DNA of 64,000 nt, taken from Bog-756 sp963725275. Lineage in GTDB: Bacteria; Actinomycetota; Acidimicrobiia; Acidimicrobiales; RAAP-2. The DNA lies in the NCBI GenBank assembly GCA_963725275.1, contig CAVRXS010000006.1, forward strand, positions 186,001 through 250,000. Direction: 5' to 3'. Position 1 is the stretch's first letter, and every line of letters begins with the position of its first letter. The notes under the pieces were generated by a model. It ran no database searches and was not told where the DNA came from. It worked only from the letters and a program-made list of their open reading frames with translations. This document shows, in pieces, positions 27,628-36,099 of the stretch. A program made the position numbers and the translations under genes.

Positions 27628-27924
27628 GTGGATGAGATCATCATCGAGTCGTGCCACAGCACTTGGATCATCGACCGGGAGAATTCCCGCTTTCGTCGTG
27701 TCGTGAAGGCATCGCACCACACGACCAGCCCGGCCTCCACCGAGTGGCAGCCCTGCTATGGGGTTGAGATCGATCCTCTTTCCGAGTCCTTCGTCGTGCT
27801 CTTGAATCCGGAGGGCACACGACTGCTGCGGAGCTGGCGCCATGTGGAGCACTGCTCACAATGTGGTGGCGAGGCGACTTCGGAGCTGTCGCTCCGGGAC
27901 CTGCGCTCCGCAGTCCGTACCTAA
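27628..27924 (+). CDS. Small conserved-looking hypothetical protein (98 aa)
   Basis: I cannot assign a function. The protein begins MDEIIIESCHSTWIIDRENS and continues with RFRRVVKA and EWQPCYGVEIDPLSESFVVL, a mixed beta-strand pattern, ending with CSQCGGEATSELSLRD, where a CxxC pair suggests possible metal or disulphide use. The GTG start follows a 172-base gap from the kinase gene. Codon use is normal for a real gene, and no longer competing frame exists. It sits alone between the two-component pair and the proline-rich gene. Confidence 0.6.
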   Translation: MDEIIIESCHSTWIIDRENSRFRRVVKASHHTTSPASTEWQPCYGVEIDPLSESFVVLLNPEGTRLLRSWRHVEHCSQCGGEATSELSLRDLRSAVRT

Positions 27925-28078
27925 CGATCCAGAGCTGACACCCACACTCAGGGGTACCATTTGGTTTGGCAGGTCGCTGACGGCTCGGCCGTTCGATGGA
28001 TGAGCGAAGGACGACCCCGAGATCCTCCTTCAGGGCCATCGCCCTCTTCCGAGTCCGGCGGATCTGTAGCAGATCACC

Positions 28079-28904
28079 ATGAACCCTTTCGCTTCCCTCG
28101 TCGATCGCCTTCGCAGGTCGATGTTCGACGTGTCGGGCCCGTCACCGCCGGCGAGGGCGACCGCAACGTCCGAAGCTGGTGGACGGTTTGGAGCGGACGA
28201 CCCGAGCGAGACTGTCACTGGCTCGGTCGAGTCAGCGGAGCCGGAACCGAGGATGGCATGTCGCGGCACTGTTCCCCCGTCTCCGTCGAACGAACCAGCA
28301 CTCGACGCGGGCGAGAGCCTCGCGATGCCCGAGGCGGCGCTCCCGGAAGTCAGTCAGCCCGTGGTCGCTCGTGAGGTCGCCTCTGGCGCCGTCGACGCAC
28401 AGCAGGGCGAATCCATCTCAGCCGCTCCACAGCTCAGTGAGCGCCGTATTGAAGACCGCCGGCAGTCGACCGGCCGGACGACCGACACAGTCCCGCCCAC
28501 TGGCGATGCGTGGAACGCGACCGCCCGCCTTGCCGCGGTCGTACCTACCGGAGCGGAACCACCGCCTCCGCCGCCGCCTCCGCCTCCGCCGATTGAGGTA
28601 CCCACACCATTGACACCCATGACCGTGGGACGCGCTCCAGTCGATCTGGCGGCTTCCGCGGCCATGGCCAAGGACATCCTTGCCGCAAATGAGGAACAGC
28701 CTCCACCGCAGTCGCGTCGGGACGCCCGTCCAACCACACCGGCCGACGGATCTGCGGCCTCAACACCTGACGTTCCTGGTATGGACCGGCCTGAGGGTCG
28801 TGCGGACGAGGAGTCGGGGTCCGAAGCAGCAGTAGATGACGCACCGGCCACGGCCGACTTCTTCGCCCCGACCCGCGGCAAGAAAGCGATTCCGCAGGGA
28901 GTAG
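28079..28904 (+). CDS. Proline-rich, low-complexity hypothetical protein
   Basis: The frame starts MNPFASLVDRLRRSMFDVSG and is acidic and disordered. Near residue 160 it has eleven consecutive prolines (AEPPPPPPPPPPPIEV). A more ordered end follows (VDLAASAAMAKDILAANEEQ, then DFFAPTRGKKAIPQG). The frame as read stays open to 29584 through the antisense of moaC, which is unlikely to be real. Removing one G from the GGG at 28898-28900 gives KKAIPQE and a TAG at 28902-28904, the end used here. Function is unknown; a disordered scaffold or surface-associated role is possible given the pilus context. Confidence 0.5.
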
Positions 28905-28930
28905 CTAGGCCAGGGCGGTGCGATCGCCGC

Positions 28931-29416
28931 TCAGCGTGCCTGCTCCCTCTTCCACACGCCGGAGCTGCCACCGGTCTTCTCCCACAACATGAGCTGCCCG
29001 ACACTCATCGTGCGGTCGGCGGTCTTGCACATGTCGTAAACGGTCAGTGCGGCGACGGCACAGGCCGTCATCGCCTCCATTTCGACCCCGGTCCGGTCGA
29101 CGGTCTCGACCTTCGCCTCGACCTCCACACAGTCATCGCCGATGGTGAAATCGATCTGGACCGATCCGACCAGAAGTGGGTGGCACATCGGGATCAGATC
29201 GGCCGTTCGCTTGGCCGCCTGGATACCGGCCACCCTCGCCGCGGCCAACACGTCACCCTTGGTGATGGCGTTATTTGCCACCTGGGCGGTGGTCTCGGGC
29301 TTCATGGTCACCCGACAGCGGGCCAGCGCACGGCGGTGCGTGGCCTCCTTGGGGGAGACGTCGACGATGCGGTTCCCTCCGAAGGGGTCCAGGTGAGTGA
29401 GGCTGCGGTCGGTCAC
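28931..29416 (-). CDS. moaC: Cyclic pyranopterin monophosphate synthase MoaC
   Basis: MoaC converts the MoaA product to cyclic pyranopterin monophosphate in molybdenum cofactor synthesis. The 161-residue protein matches the family closely in length and sequence: MTDRSLTHLDPFGGNRIVDV at the start, ITKGDVLAAARVAGIQAAKR, the active-site region TADLIPMCHPLLV, and EAMTACAVAALTVYDMCK with the conserved acidic and lysine residues. No other moa gene is in the window. It is divergent from the fmdB-like gene. Confidence 0.95.
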   Translation of the reverse strand: MTDRSLTHLDPFGGNRIVDVSPKEATHRRALARCRVTMKPETTAQVANNAITKGDVLAAARVAGIQAAKRTADLIPMCHPLLVGSVQIDFTIGDDCVEVEAKVETVDRTGVEMEAMTACAVAALTVYDMCKTADRTMSVGQLMLWEKTGGSSGVWKREQAR

Positions 29417-29537
29417 TGGGGGCTCCCATCGGTCACGGGCTCAGTCTACGGGAGCCCACCGCCGGAGGACGGAGTTGGCACTCTCTCGGGTAGACTGCTA
29501 GACCACCTGCGCCTCCCGCACCGGAAGGAAGATCTAC

Positions 29538-29951
29538 TTGCCTACGTACGAATACCGCTGCGACAGCTGCGCAGAGAACTTTGACGCCGTCCAGGGCTTT
29601 CATGACGAACCGCTCGCCGTCTGTCCAACCTGCGGATCGCCGGTCCGCAAGGTGTTCGGGAATGTCGGCATCGTGTTCAAGGGGAGCGGCTTCTACAAGA
29701 CAGACAGCCGAAACGGTGCTGGGTCCAAGTCCAGAGACGGCGACTCGACGAGTGCGCCAGCGGCATCGTCGGACACTTCCACTTCGGACGCCTCGTCCGA
29801 CTCGTCCGACAAGGGCTCTGCCGCCACCCAACCCGATTCGGCCGGCTCACGCGGCACATCGCCTTCCACTCCCGCGGCTCCGACTCCTGCCGGAGCACCG
29901 GGCGGTAAGAGCACCTCCAAAGGCAAGGAAACCCCGACTCCCGCACCGTGA
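29538..29951 (+). CDS. FmdB-family zinc ribbon protein
   Basis: The 137-residue protein starts MPTYEYRCDSCAENFDAVQG and has a second CxxC in AVCPTCGSPVRKVF, the FmdB/CxxC_CXXC_SSSS regulatory-protein signature. GNVGIVFKGSGFYKTD completes the conserved part by residue 55. The remaining 80 residues are Ser/Pro/Ala-rich and probably disordered. It starts at TTG with AAGGAAG upstream. The family's role is poorly defined; a transcription or small-RNA-related regulator has been suggested. Confidence 0.82.
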   Translation: MPTYEYRCDSCAENFDAVQGFHDEPLAVCPTCGSPVRKVFGNVGIVFKGSGFYKTDSRNGAGSKSRDGDSTSAPAASSDTSTSDASSDSSDKGSAATQPDSAGSRGTSPSTPAAPTPAGAPGGKSTSKGKETPTPAP

Positions 29952-30050
29952 GGCCTCGCGAGACGGCGTCACTCGAGGGAGGCTCCCAACCCCATTCCCA
30001 CCGCGCTGCAGCGCGCGGGGTACTCGCCTAAGTGACCTAGCACCCCTAGA

Positions 30051-31172
30051 ATGGGGCCGGTGGACACCATTGACCTCGACCGCCTCCTCGCCCAGTTGGC
30101 CGACCTTGACGGCTCGGATCTCCACATCAAGGCAGGGGCCCCGCCCCGTATGCGGCTTGCCGGGGCCCTGCGGATCATGGACGACGAGCCGGCCTTCACG
30201 GCCGACGAGACGCTCAAGATCGCCGAGTCGCTCATGTCGCCATCCGTTCTCGGCACCTTCCGGGAGCACCACGAGGCGGACTTCGCCTACAGCGTCCCAG
30301 GGACCGGACGGTTCAGGGTGAATGCCTACTACCAGCGCTCATCGGTGGCACTTGCAATGCGACGGGTGCGGGCCAGGCCGGCGACCGCCCCGGAGCTCGG
30401 CCTCCCGGAGGTGGTCAACCACCTGGCCGAAGAGATGCGAGGACTTGTCCTCGTGACGGGACCGACTGGATCCGGGAAGACCACGACCCTCGCGGCCATG
30501 ATCGACCACATCAACCACCTGCGGTCATGTCACGTGGTGACCATCGAGGACCCCGTCGAGGTCCTCCATACTGATGACCTTGCTGCCATCGACCAACGGG
30601 AGATCGGATTCGACACCGACTCGTTCGCGTCGGCCATGCGGGTCGTGTTGAGGCAGGACCCCGATGTCATCCTGGTGGGAGAGATGAGAGACCAGGAGAC
30701 CGTTTCTGCCGCCCTCACTGCCGCTGAGACGGGTCACCTCGTTTTTTCGACACTGCACACCATCAACTCCACCGAGACCATCAACCGGATTGTCGACTTC
30801 TTCCCTCCGCATCAGCAGACCCAGGTCCGGGTCGGCCTGGCCGGTTCCCTCAAGGGGATCATCTGCCAGCGCCTCATCCCGACCGCTGACGGGAAGAATC
30901 GGGTGCCGGCCCTTGAGATCATGGTGGTCAACGGTCGGATCCAACAGGCCATCATCGACCCGCTGATCACCGGCGACATCGAGGGTATCGTCGCCGACGG
31001 CGAGTACTACGGGATGATGACCTTCGACCAGTCCCTGGTCGGGCTCATTGCGAACGGAACTATCGACCTCGCTGAGGCAATGGCCACCGCCTCGAACCCC
31101 CATGACCTCAAAGTGATGCTGGAACGCCAGGGCATCGTCCAGACCGGTTCGTTCGCCACCGCATTCACCTGA
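30051..31172 (+). CDS. pilT: Type IV pilus retraction ATPase PilT (intact second copy)
   Basis: The 373-residue protein is a standard-length PilT. The N-terminal PAS-like domain includes DGSDLHIKAGAPPRMRLAG. Walker A is VLVTGPTGSGKTTTLAAM (residues 134-151). The Asp box is EDPVEVLHTDD, Walker B is DPDVILVGEMRD, and the His box is HLVFSTLHTINSTETINRI. PilT removes pilin subunits from the base and powers twitching or DNA uptake. Unlike the copy at 19225-20983 it lacks an MshEN domain and has no frameshift. ATG 30051 is used; a GTG nine bases later is an alternative. A pilM-pilN-pilO module follows after 259 bases. Confidence 0.93.
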   Translation: MGPVDTIDLDRLLAQLADLDGSDLHIKAGAPPRMRLAGALRIMDDEPAFTADETLKIAESLMSPSVLGTFREHHEADFAYSVPGTGRFRVNAYYQRSSVALAMRRVRARPATAPELGLPEVVNHLAEEMRGLVLVTGPTGSGKTTTLAAMIDHINHLRSCHVVTIEDPVEVLHTDDLAAIDQREIGFDTDSFASAMRVVLRQDPDVILVGEMRDQETVSAALTAAETGHLVFSTLHTINSTETINRIVDFFPPHQQTQVRVGLAGSLKGIICQRLIPTADGKNRVPALEIMVVNGRIQQAIIDPLITGDIEGIVADGEYYGMMTFDQSLVGLIANGTIDLAEAMATASNPHDLKVMLERQGIVQTGSFATAFT

Positions 31173-31431
31173 GTTTTCTCCGGTGCCCGGCACTCAAGCT
31201 GGTACCCATTCTGTCCGATAGACCTCCGTAGGCCTGGGGGCACTCATAGACCCGGGCCTGAGTTTCACGATTGATTGCCGTGATGCGAGGGACCGGAGAG
31301 AACCCCATGAGAACTGTGACGCAGCACCGCAGGGCCATTCTGAGCGGTGAACGTACCACTGCCCCCATTGTGGCTGCCGGAAACGGGAGTCGTCGCGCGG
31401 TGAGCATTCTTGTCGCTTCAGGAGGCACCTC
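31173..31431 (+). promoter_or_regulatory. Leader region before pilMN
   Basis: The 259 bases between pilT and pilMN hold the ribosome binding site AGGAGG (31420-31425), six bases before the pilMN ATG. A 45-codon frame at 31308-31442 overlaps the pilMN start and has GGAGAG upstream, but no recognisable product. A promoter is likely here because the gap is long. No riboswitch fold was recognised. Confidence 0.4.
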
Positions 31432-33174
31432 ATGCCGCAGCTGAACCTGAAGCTGACGCCACATCTGAAGCCACGCCTGATCGTCGGACTCGATATCGGC
31501 ACCAGCGCCGTCCGCGCCGCAGAACTGGACACCGGCAAGTCACGCCCGGTCCTACTCACCTACGGGCAGGTCGGCCTACCGCCAGGCTCGCTGTTCGAGG
31601 GCGAGATCCGCGACTCCGCGGCAGTCACCGAAGCCATCACCAAGCTGTGGAAGAACGGACAGTTCTCGAGTTCGTCGGTGATCGTTGGCATCGCAGGACT
31701 CCGGGCCATCACCCGCGAGATCGACCTCCCCTTCGTAGCTGACAATGAAGTTGACAGCGCCGTCCGTTTCCAGTCGGAGGAGGTCATCCCCTTCCCGCCC
31801 GATCAGACCATCCTCTCGTCGCAGGTACTCGCCGACTACACCTCACCAGAGGGCGAAAAGATGCGCCGGGTGCTCGTCGCCGCAGCGCACGCAGACATGG
31901 TCAACGGCGTGATCGGCGCGGTTGAGCGAGCGGGACTCACGGTTGACGGTGTCGATCTCATCTCCTCGGCACTTGTGCGAGCCATCGGGGGTCACGACGG
32001 ATCGGACCAGCCTGAGGCCATCGTCTCTATCGGAGCCGGTCTCACGGTTGTGGTCGTCCACCAGTCGGGACGACCCCAGTTCGTCCGCACCATCGGCTCC
32101 GGTGGCACCGCGACGACCGATGCTGTCGCGGCCGCCCTCGACCTGCCTATCGCCGATGCCGAGGCCGTCAAGCGCCGTATCGGTGAACAGGTCGCACAGA
32201 TGCAAGACGCCGGGCGTGCCGCGAAGCCGAGCATGGTCGCGCTTGTCGGTGAGATCCGAAACTCGATCCAATACTTCGCGTCGCTGCCAGGCCGCCTCCC
32301 CGTCTCGCATGTCCTCGCCACCGGTGCCGGTTCAGATCTCGACGGACTCCTCCCTCTGCTCGAGGCTCAGATCCAGGTACCGGTTCGCACCGTCTCCCCT
32401 CTCGGGCGCCTTGACATCTCGCGGCTCGACCTCACCGAAGCGCAGGCCGACGAGGTCGGTCCGGTCCTCGCCGCACCGATCGGCCTGGCTCTGCCTGAGC
32501 CCGACAAGTCGGTCAAGAAGTTCAATCTGCTTCCTCCGGAAGTCGTCCGGCGAGCTCGGATGAAGCGGATCCAGGAGCGTACCCTGATGGGTGCAGTCGC
32601 TGCTCTGGTCGTTCTGGTCGGTTTCGGTGGTTGGAAGTTCCTCCAGGTACACAACGCCCAGAACAACGTCAACCAGCTGAAGTCGAGCATCGCCACGCTC
32701 AACGCCCAGGTTCCCAAGTACGACCTGGTGGTGGCTGCGAACAATGCATACACGGCTGGTCTGGCCCGTCGAGCTTCCGTGCTCAACTCAGCTGTCGACT
32801 GGCCACTTGCGCTGAGCGAACTGATCTCCATTACTCCTGCTCACGCCGAGGTCGGGTCGTTCATCGGTACGAGCAACGATGCAACCCCCGGTGCCGGCAG
32901 CACAGCGGCAACAAGCGGTACCGCGACACCAGCCACGACGACGGCCCCATCCGGCACGACTTCGGCGGCAATCGGAACGGTGAACCTGGCGGTCAGCGGA
33001 CCAGGCCCGAGCCTCTCGATCTCCGAAGCATGGATCAATGCCATCGCCGGGTCCCTGATCTTCGCCAACCCCCTCCAGGGCGCGACGACCGCCGATGCCA
33101 ACACGATCTCCTTTCCGTTCACGATCTCGGTCACCCCGGCCGCGAGCCTTGCCAAGAATGCGAGCTTGAAATGA
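31432..33174 (+). CDS. pilM: PilM-PilN fusion, pilus alignment subcomplex
   Basis: The 580-residue protein joins two proteins that are separate in most bacteria. Residues 1-355 are an actin-like PilM domain: LIVGLDIGTSAVRAAEL phosphate-binding start, ALRFQSEE-like AVRFQSEEVIPFPPD, VSIGAGLTVVVVHQSG, ATGAGSDLDGLLPLLE. Residues 360-580 begin KKFNLLPPEV, the PilN segment that normally binds PilM, followed by a transmembrane helix GAVAALVVLVGFGGWKFL, a coiled coil and a periplasmic Thr/Ala-rich domain. The fusion makes PilM a permanent cytosolic head of the membrane complex. It overlaps pilO by four bases (ATGA). Confidence 0.9.
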   Translation: MPQLNLKLTPHLKPRLIVGLDIGTSAVRAAELDTGKSRPVLLTYGQVGLPPGSLFEGEIRDSAAVTEAITKLWKNGQFSSSSVIVGIAGLRAITREIDLPFVADNEVDSAVRFQSEEVIPFPPDQTILSSQVLADYTSPEGEKMRRVLVAAAHADMVNGVIGAVERAGLTVDGVDLISSALVRAIGGHDGSDQPEAIVSIGAGLTVVVVHQSGRPQFVRTIGSGGTATTDAVAAALDLPIADAEAVKRRIGEQVAQMQDAGRAAKPSMVALVGEIRNSIQYFASLPGRLPVSHVLATGAGSDLDGLLPLLEAQIQVPVRTVSPLGRLDISRLDLTEAQADEVGPVLAAPIGLALPEPDKSVKKFNLLPPEVVRRARMKRIQERTLMGAVAALVVLVGFGGWKFLQVHNAQNNVNQLKSSIATLNAQVPKYDLVVAANNAYTAGLARRASVLNSAVDWPLALSELISITPAHAEVGSFIGTSNDATPGAGSTAATSGTATPATTTAPSGTTSAAIGTVNLAVSGPGPSLSISEAWINAIAGSLIFANPLQGATTADANTISFPFTISVTPAASLAKNASLK

Positions 33175-33929
33175 ACACCGTCCGCGAGTATCGGATGCCC
33201 TTGATCATCGGTGCCGGAGCGCTCGTCGCGGTCCTGCTGCTCTGGACGATCCTGGTGGCACCGCAGAACTCGAAACTGTCGAGCCTCAAGGCACAGGAGA
33301 CGCAACTCCAGAGCCAGCAGGTAGCACTTCAGGCCAAGTTGGCCTCGTTGCAGACAGAAAGCCAGCGGCTGTCCAGCAGTTGCGCCGACTTGCAGAAGAT
33401 CACCACGCAGATCCCATCCGTCCAGACCCCGACAGATGTGGACGCGGAGGAGTCGAGTTTCGAGAGTCAGTTCAACGGGCTTGCCGGATCATCGGGAGTG
33501 ACGCTGACCCAGTTCAGCGGGTTCGCTCCGGCGACAGGAACAGCAACTTCGGCCGCGCCCGCCGCTTCGGCAGCGGGGGCGTCGACAGGTGGGTTGACCG
33601 CCGGGGTGACCCCAGTGCCAACAACCTTGGCGGTCACGGGGAACTATGGGCAGATCACAGCGTTCGTCAACGGCATGGACAACTTCCCACGCCTCTTCGT
33701 GATCCAGCACTTCGGCCTCGAGTACGGGACAGCGGCTGCATCGACGGGCTCCGCGGGTTCCGCATCGGCGGGAGGGACGCCCCTCTGGGTAGGCGGGACC
33801 CCGACTGCACCATCAGCTGGGCCGTACAGCTTGTCCATCACCGGTTCGATCTACTACACCTCGACGCCGAACGCACTCGATGCGTGCTCGAAGGCGACCG
33901 CGGCCACCGCCTCGCTCAAGAAGCCCTGA
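33171..33929 (+). CDS. pilO: PilO-like pilus alignment protein
   Basis: The 252-residue bitopic protein has a short cytosolic start, a transmembrane helix at residues 9-28 (PLIIGAGALVAVLLLWTILV), and a coiled coil rich in Gln/Leu (LKAQETQLQSQQVALQAKLA). A periplasmic ferredoxin-like domain is split by Ala/Ser/Thr-rich insertions. The segment TLAVTGNYGQITAFVNGMDN matches the PilO core. It pairs with PilN across the inner membrane. The ATGA overlap with pilMN indicates translational coupling. No pilP or pilQ follows, as expected without an outer membrane. Confidence 0.85.
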   Translation: MNTVREYRMPLIIGAGALVAVLLLWTILVAPQNSKLSSLKAQETQLQSQQVALQAKLASLQTESQRLSSSCADLQKITTQIPSVQTPTDVDAEESSFESQFNGLAGSSGVTLTQFSGFAPATGTATSAAPAASAAGASTGGLTAGVTPVPTTLAVTGNYGQITAFVNGMDNFPRLFVIQHFGLEYGTAAASTGSAGSASAGGTPLWVGGTPTAPSAGPYSLSITGSIYYTSTPNALDACSKATAATASLKKP

Positions 33930-33966
33930 TCCAGGCTCAACGAACCTCGACCCAACGGACGATCCG

Positions 33967-34657
33967 GTGATCAGCGAGGTTCTGCAGCACCCTGTTGGAA
34001 CGGTCTTCGCCGATGTGACCTGCTCGACCAATTCGAACGGTACCCTCAATTGCACCAGCGCGTCGGCGGGGGCGTTCGCAGGTCTCGGCATCCTGTTGTT
34101 CGTCTATCTCGCGATTGCTGTGCTCAGCATCGTCGCAGCAGTCAAGATCGTGACCAAGGCTGGCTACTCGGGATGGTGGGTGCTCATCGCATTCATACCC
34201 ATCGTCGGATCCATCTTCGTCCTCATCTTCGCCTTCTCGACCTGGCCTGTCACGCAGGAGGTGGAGACGCTGAAGAGGCAGCTCGGCTCCGGCGGCTATG
34301 GAGCGCCCGGCGGCTATGGCGGGAGACCAGGATCAGGAGGTGGGAGGCCGGGTCCTGGTCCCGTCGGGAGCGAGTCCCTGGGGATCGGCCGCCTCCGGGG
34401 CTTCAGCAGGGCCTGTCCCGGCATCAGTCGCACCCGGTCCGGCCGTCGACACGGAGCTTGCGCTCGGCCATGTTCCGCTCCCGACTTTCGGTCAGTACAT
34501 CCAAGAGGCGACGACGCCGGGTGCTCGGCTGGGCACACCAGCCCGTTCAGCGCAACCACCCGGCCTCCCCGACGCCGGGTGGTTCCCGGCGCCAGGCGGC
34601 GCACCCGGACAGGAGCGGTACTGGAACGGCGCCAGCTGGACGGATCAGTACCGCTGA
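33967..34657 (+). pseudogene. Small two-helix membrane protein with C-terminal DUF2510, one frameshift
   Basis: The first frame encodes a short lumenal start, two membrane helices (FAGLGILLFVYLAIAVLSIV and WWVLIAFIPIVGSIFVLIFA) and a glycine-rich linker GGYGAPGGYGG. Near 34320 the frame shifts. The following frame gives a Pro/Ala-rich linker and the DUF2510 ending GWFPAPGGAPGQERYWNGAS, closing at 34657. Helix-plus-DUF2510 proteins are common in actinobacteria and of unknown role. It lies 38 bases after pilO, so it may belong to the pilus operon. GTG 33967 is assumed as the start; ATG 34013 is possible. Confidence 0.6.
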
Positions 34658-34695
34658 CCGCCCTGTCCGGAGCGCCGCCACCGATCCGTGGCCCC

Positions 34696-36099
34696 CTACA
34701 TCCCGCTGATCTGCATCTCCCCGATGGCCAGGGTCTGGCCGGCGGCGATCCCCGGGAGCCATTCGACGTCGGCACCCACTGCGAGCAGTGAGCCGAGCAT
34801 CCGCTGGAGGGTCGATGCCACGGTGATCTCGCGGATCGGCTCGGCCAGGCGGCCATCCCGGATCATGAGGCCCTCGGCGCCCACCGAGAAGTCGCCGCTG
34901 ACCGGGTTGACTCCCGAATGGACCCCGGTCATCGACTGCACGAACAGACCCTCGCCCACTGCGGTGAGCACCCCCTCCTCGTCGTGGCCCTCGGGGCCGG
35001 GAGCCAGGGTGAGCGCCCGGCACCCCGGCGACGGCGTACCGGAAAACCCGCCGCGCACCGCCGACCCGGTGGAGGCGACCCCGGCACGCGATGCCGAGAC
35101 GGTGTCGTAGAGGAACCCCCGCAACATCCCCGCGTCGATGAGCACGTTCCGCCGGCAGGCGAGACCCTCGGCATCGTGGGCAGCCGCCCCGAAGGCCCGT
35201 GGGTCGGTCGGGTCGTCGACCAGGGTGAGTCCTGCGGTGCCGACCAGCTCACCGATTCGGCCGGCAAAGAAGGAGCGACCCTTGGCCACCGCCTCGCCCG
35301 AGAGCGCCGACGAGACGATGGACAGCAGCGTCGAGGCCATGCGCCGGTCGAAGACGACGGTGCTCCGACCCGAGGGACCCTTGGTGGCCCCCAGCAAGCG
35401 GATCGCCCGGCTGACCGCGTCGGTGGTCGCCGCGTCGGGGTCGAGATCGGCGAACCCCCGACCCACGCTGAATCCACCCCCGGTCTGACTGGCTTCGCCC
35501 TCACCGGCGATCACCCCCACCGAGAGGTACCCGCTCGTCTTCCGGCTCGAGGCCCGGATCCCTGTCGTCGAGACGAGTGCCACCTCGACCGCGGCATCGC
35601 CGTAGTCGGCTGCGTCCACCTGGCGGATGCGCGGGTCGGCTCCCCTCGCCTGTGCCTCGAGGGCGAGGGCGAGCTCCACCTTCCGTCCGGTCGGGACGGC
35701 GGCCAATGCCTCATCCCAGAGGTCGACCTGTACCGCGTCCACACCGTCGGGAGTAGCCAGGCGCACGTGCTCGTCGGGCGTGGCGAATGCGGCGTTGTCC
35801 CGGGCCTCGTCCAGCGTCTCCCCGAGCACCGACTCGTCCAGGGAGCCGGCCCAGGCGAACCCGAGGCGGTGATCGGCGACGACACGGATGCCGATGCCGG
35901 CCGAGGTCGCCGAAGTGAGCGACTCGACTTCGCCGGCGTAGGCCCGGACCTCGGTCTCCGTGCCGCGGGCCACGTAGACCTCGACCTCCTCGCCCGATCG
36001 TGCCCATCCGGCGATCCGCTCGGCCAGTCCGACCAACTCGCCGGCGGCCAGCCGGTCGGTCTTCGTCCCTTTGGTGGTCGTCTCCGTGGTCGCGCTCAC
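34696..36099 (-). CDS. tldE: TldE/PmbA-like subunit of the TldD/TldE protease
   Basis: The 467-residue protein is the non-catalytic partner of TldD; together they form a metalloprotease that degrades unfolded peptides or matures peptide natural products. Family segments include EVEVYVARGTETEVRAYAGE, DAAVEVALVSTTGIRASSRK, VVFDRRMASTLLSIVSSALS, and the C-terminal GVNPVSGDFSVGAEGLMIRD. It has no HExxxH motif, as expected. Its start overlaps the tldD stop by four bases. Confidence 0.9.
   Translation of the reverse strand: MSATTETTTKGTKTDRLAAGELVGLAERIAGWARSGEEVEVYVARGTETEVRAYAGEVESLTSATSAGIGIRVVADHRLGFAWAGSLDESVLGETLDEARDNAAFATPDEHVRLATPDGVDAVQVDLWDEALAAVPTGRKVELALALEAQARGADPRIRQVDAADYGDAAVEVALVSTTGIRASSRKTSGYLSVGVIAGEGEASQTGGGFSVGRGFADLDPDAATTDAVSRAIRLLGATKGPSGRSTVVFDRRMASTLLSIVSSALSGEAVAKGRSFFAGRIGELVGTAGLTLVDDPTDPRAFGAAAHDAEGLACRRNVLIDAGMLRGFLYDTVSASRAGVASTGSAVRGGFSGTPSPGCRALTLAPGPEGHDEEGVLTAVGEGLFVQSMTGVHSGVNPVSGDFSVGAEGLMIRDGRLAEPIREITVASTLQRMLGSLLAVGADVEWLPGIAAGQTLAIGEMQISGM

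Noticed and set aside
28905..29584. C-terminal extension of the proline-rich frame through moaC antisense
   Set aside because: It is the exact complement of moaC, a well-conserved gene; a one-base error at 28898-28900 explains the read-through.
31173..31431. Possible cyclic di-GMP riboswitch before pilMN
   Set aside because: I could not find the conserved GEMM core; only a ribosome binding site is supported.
31308..31442. 45-codon frame with GGAGAG upstream, before pilMN
   Set aside because: Overlaps the pilMN start, no recognisable product, codon pattern not convincing.
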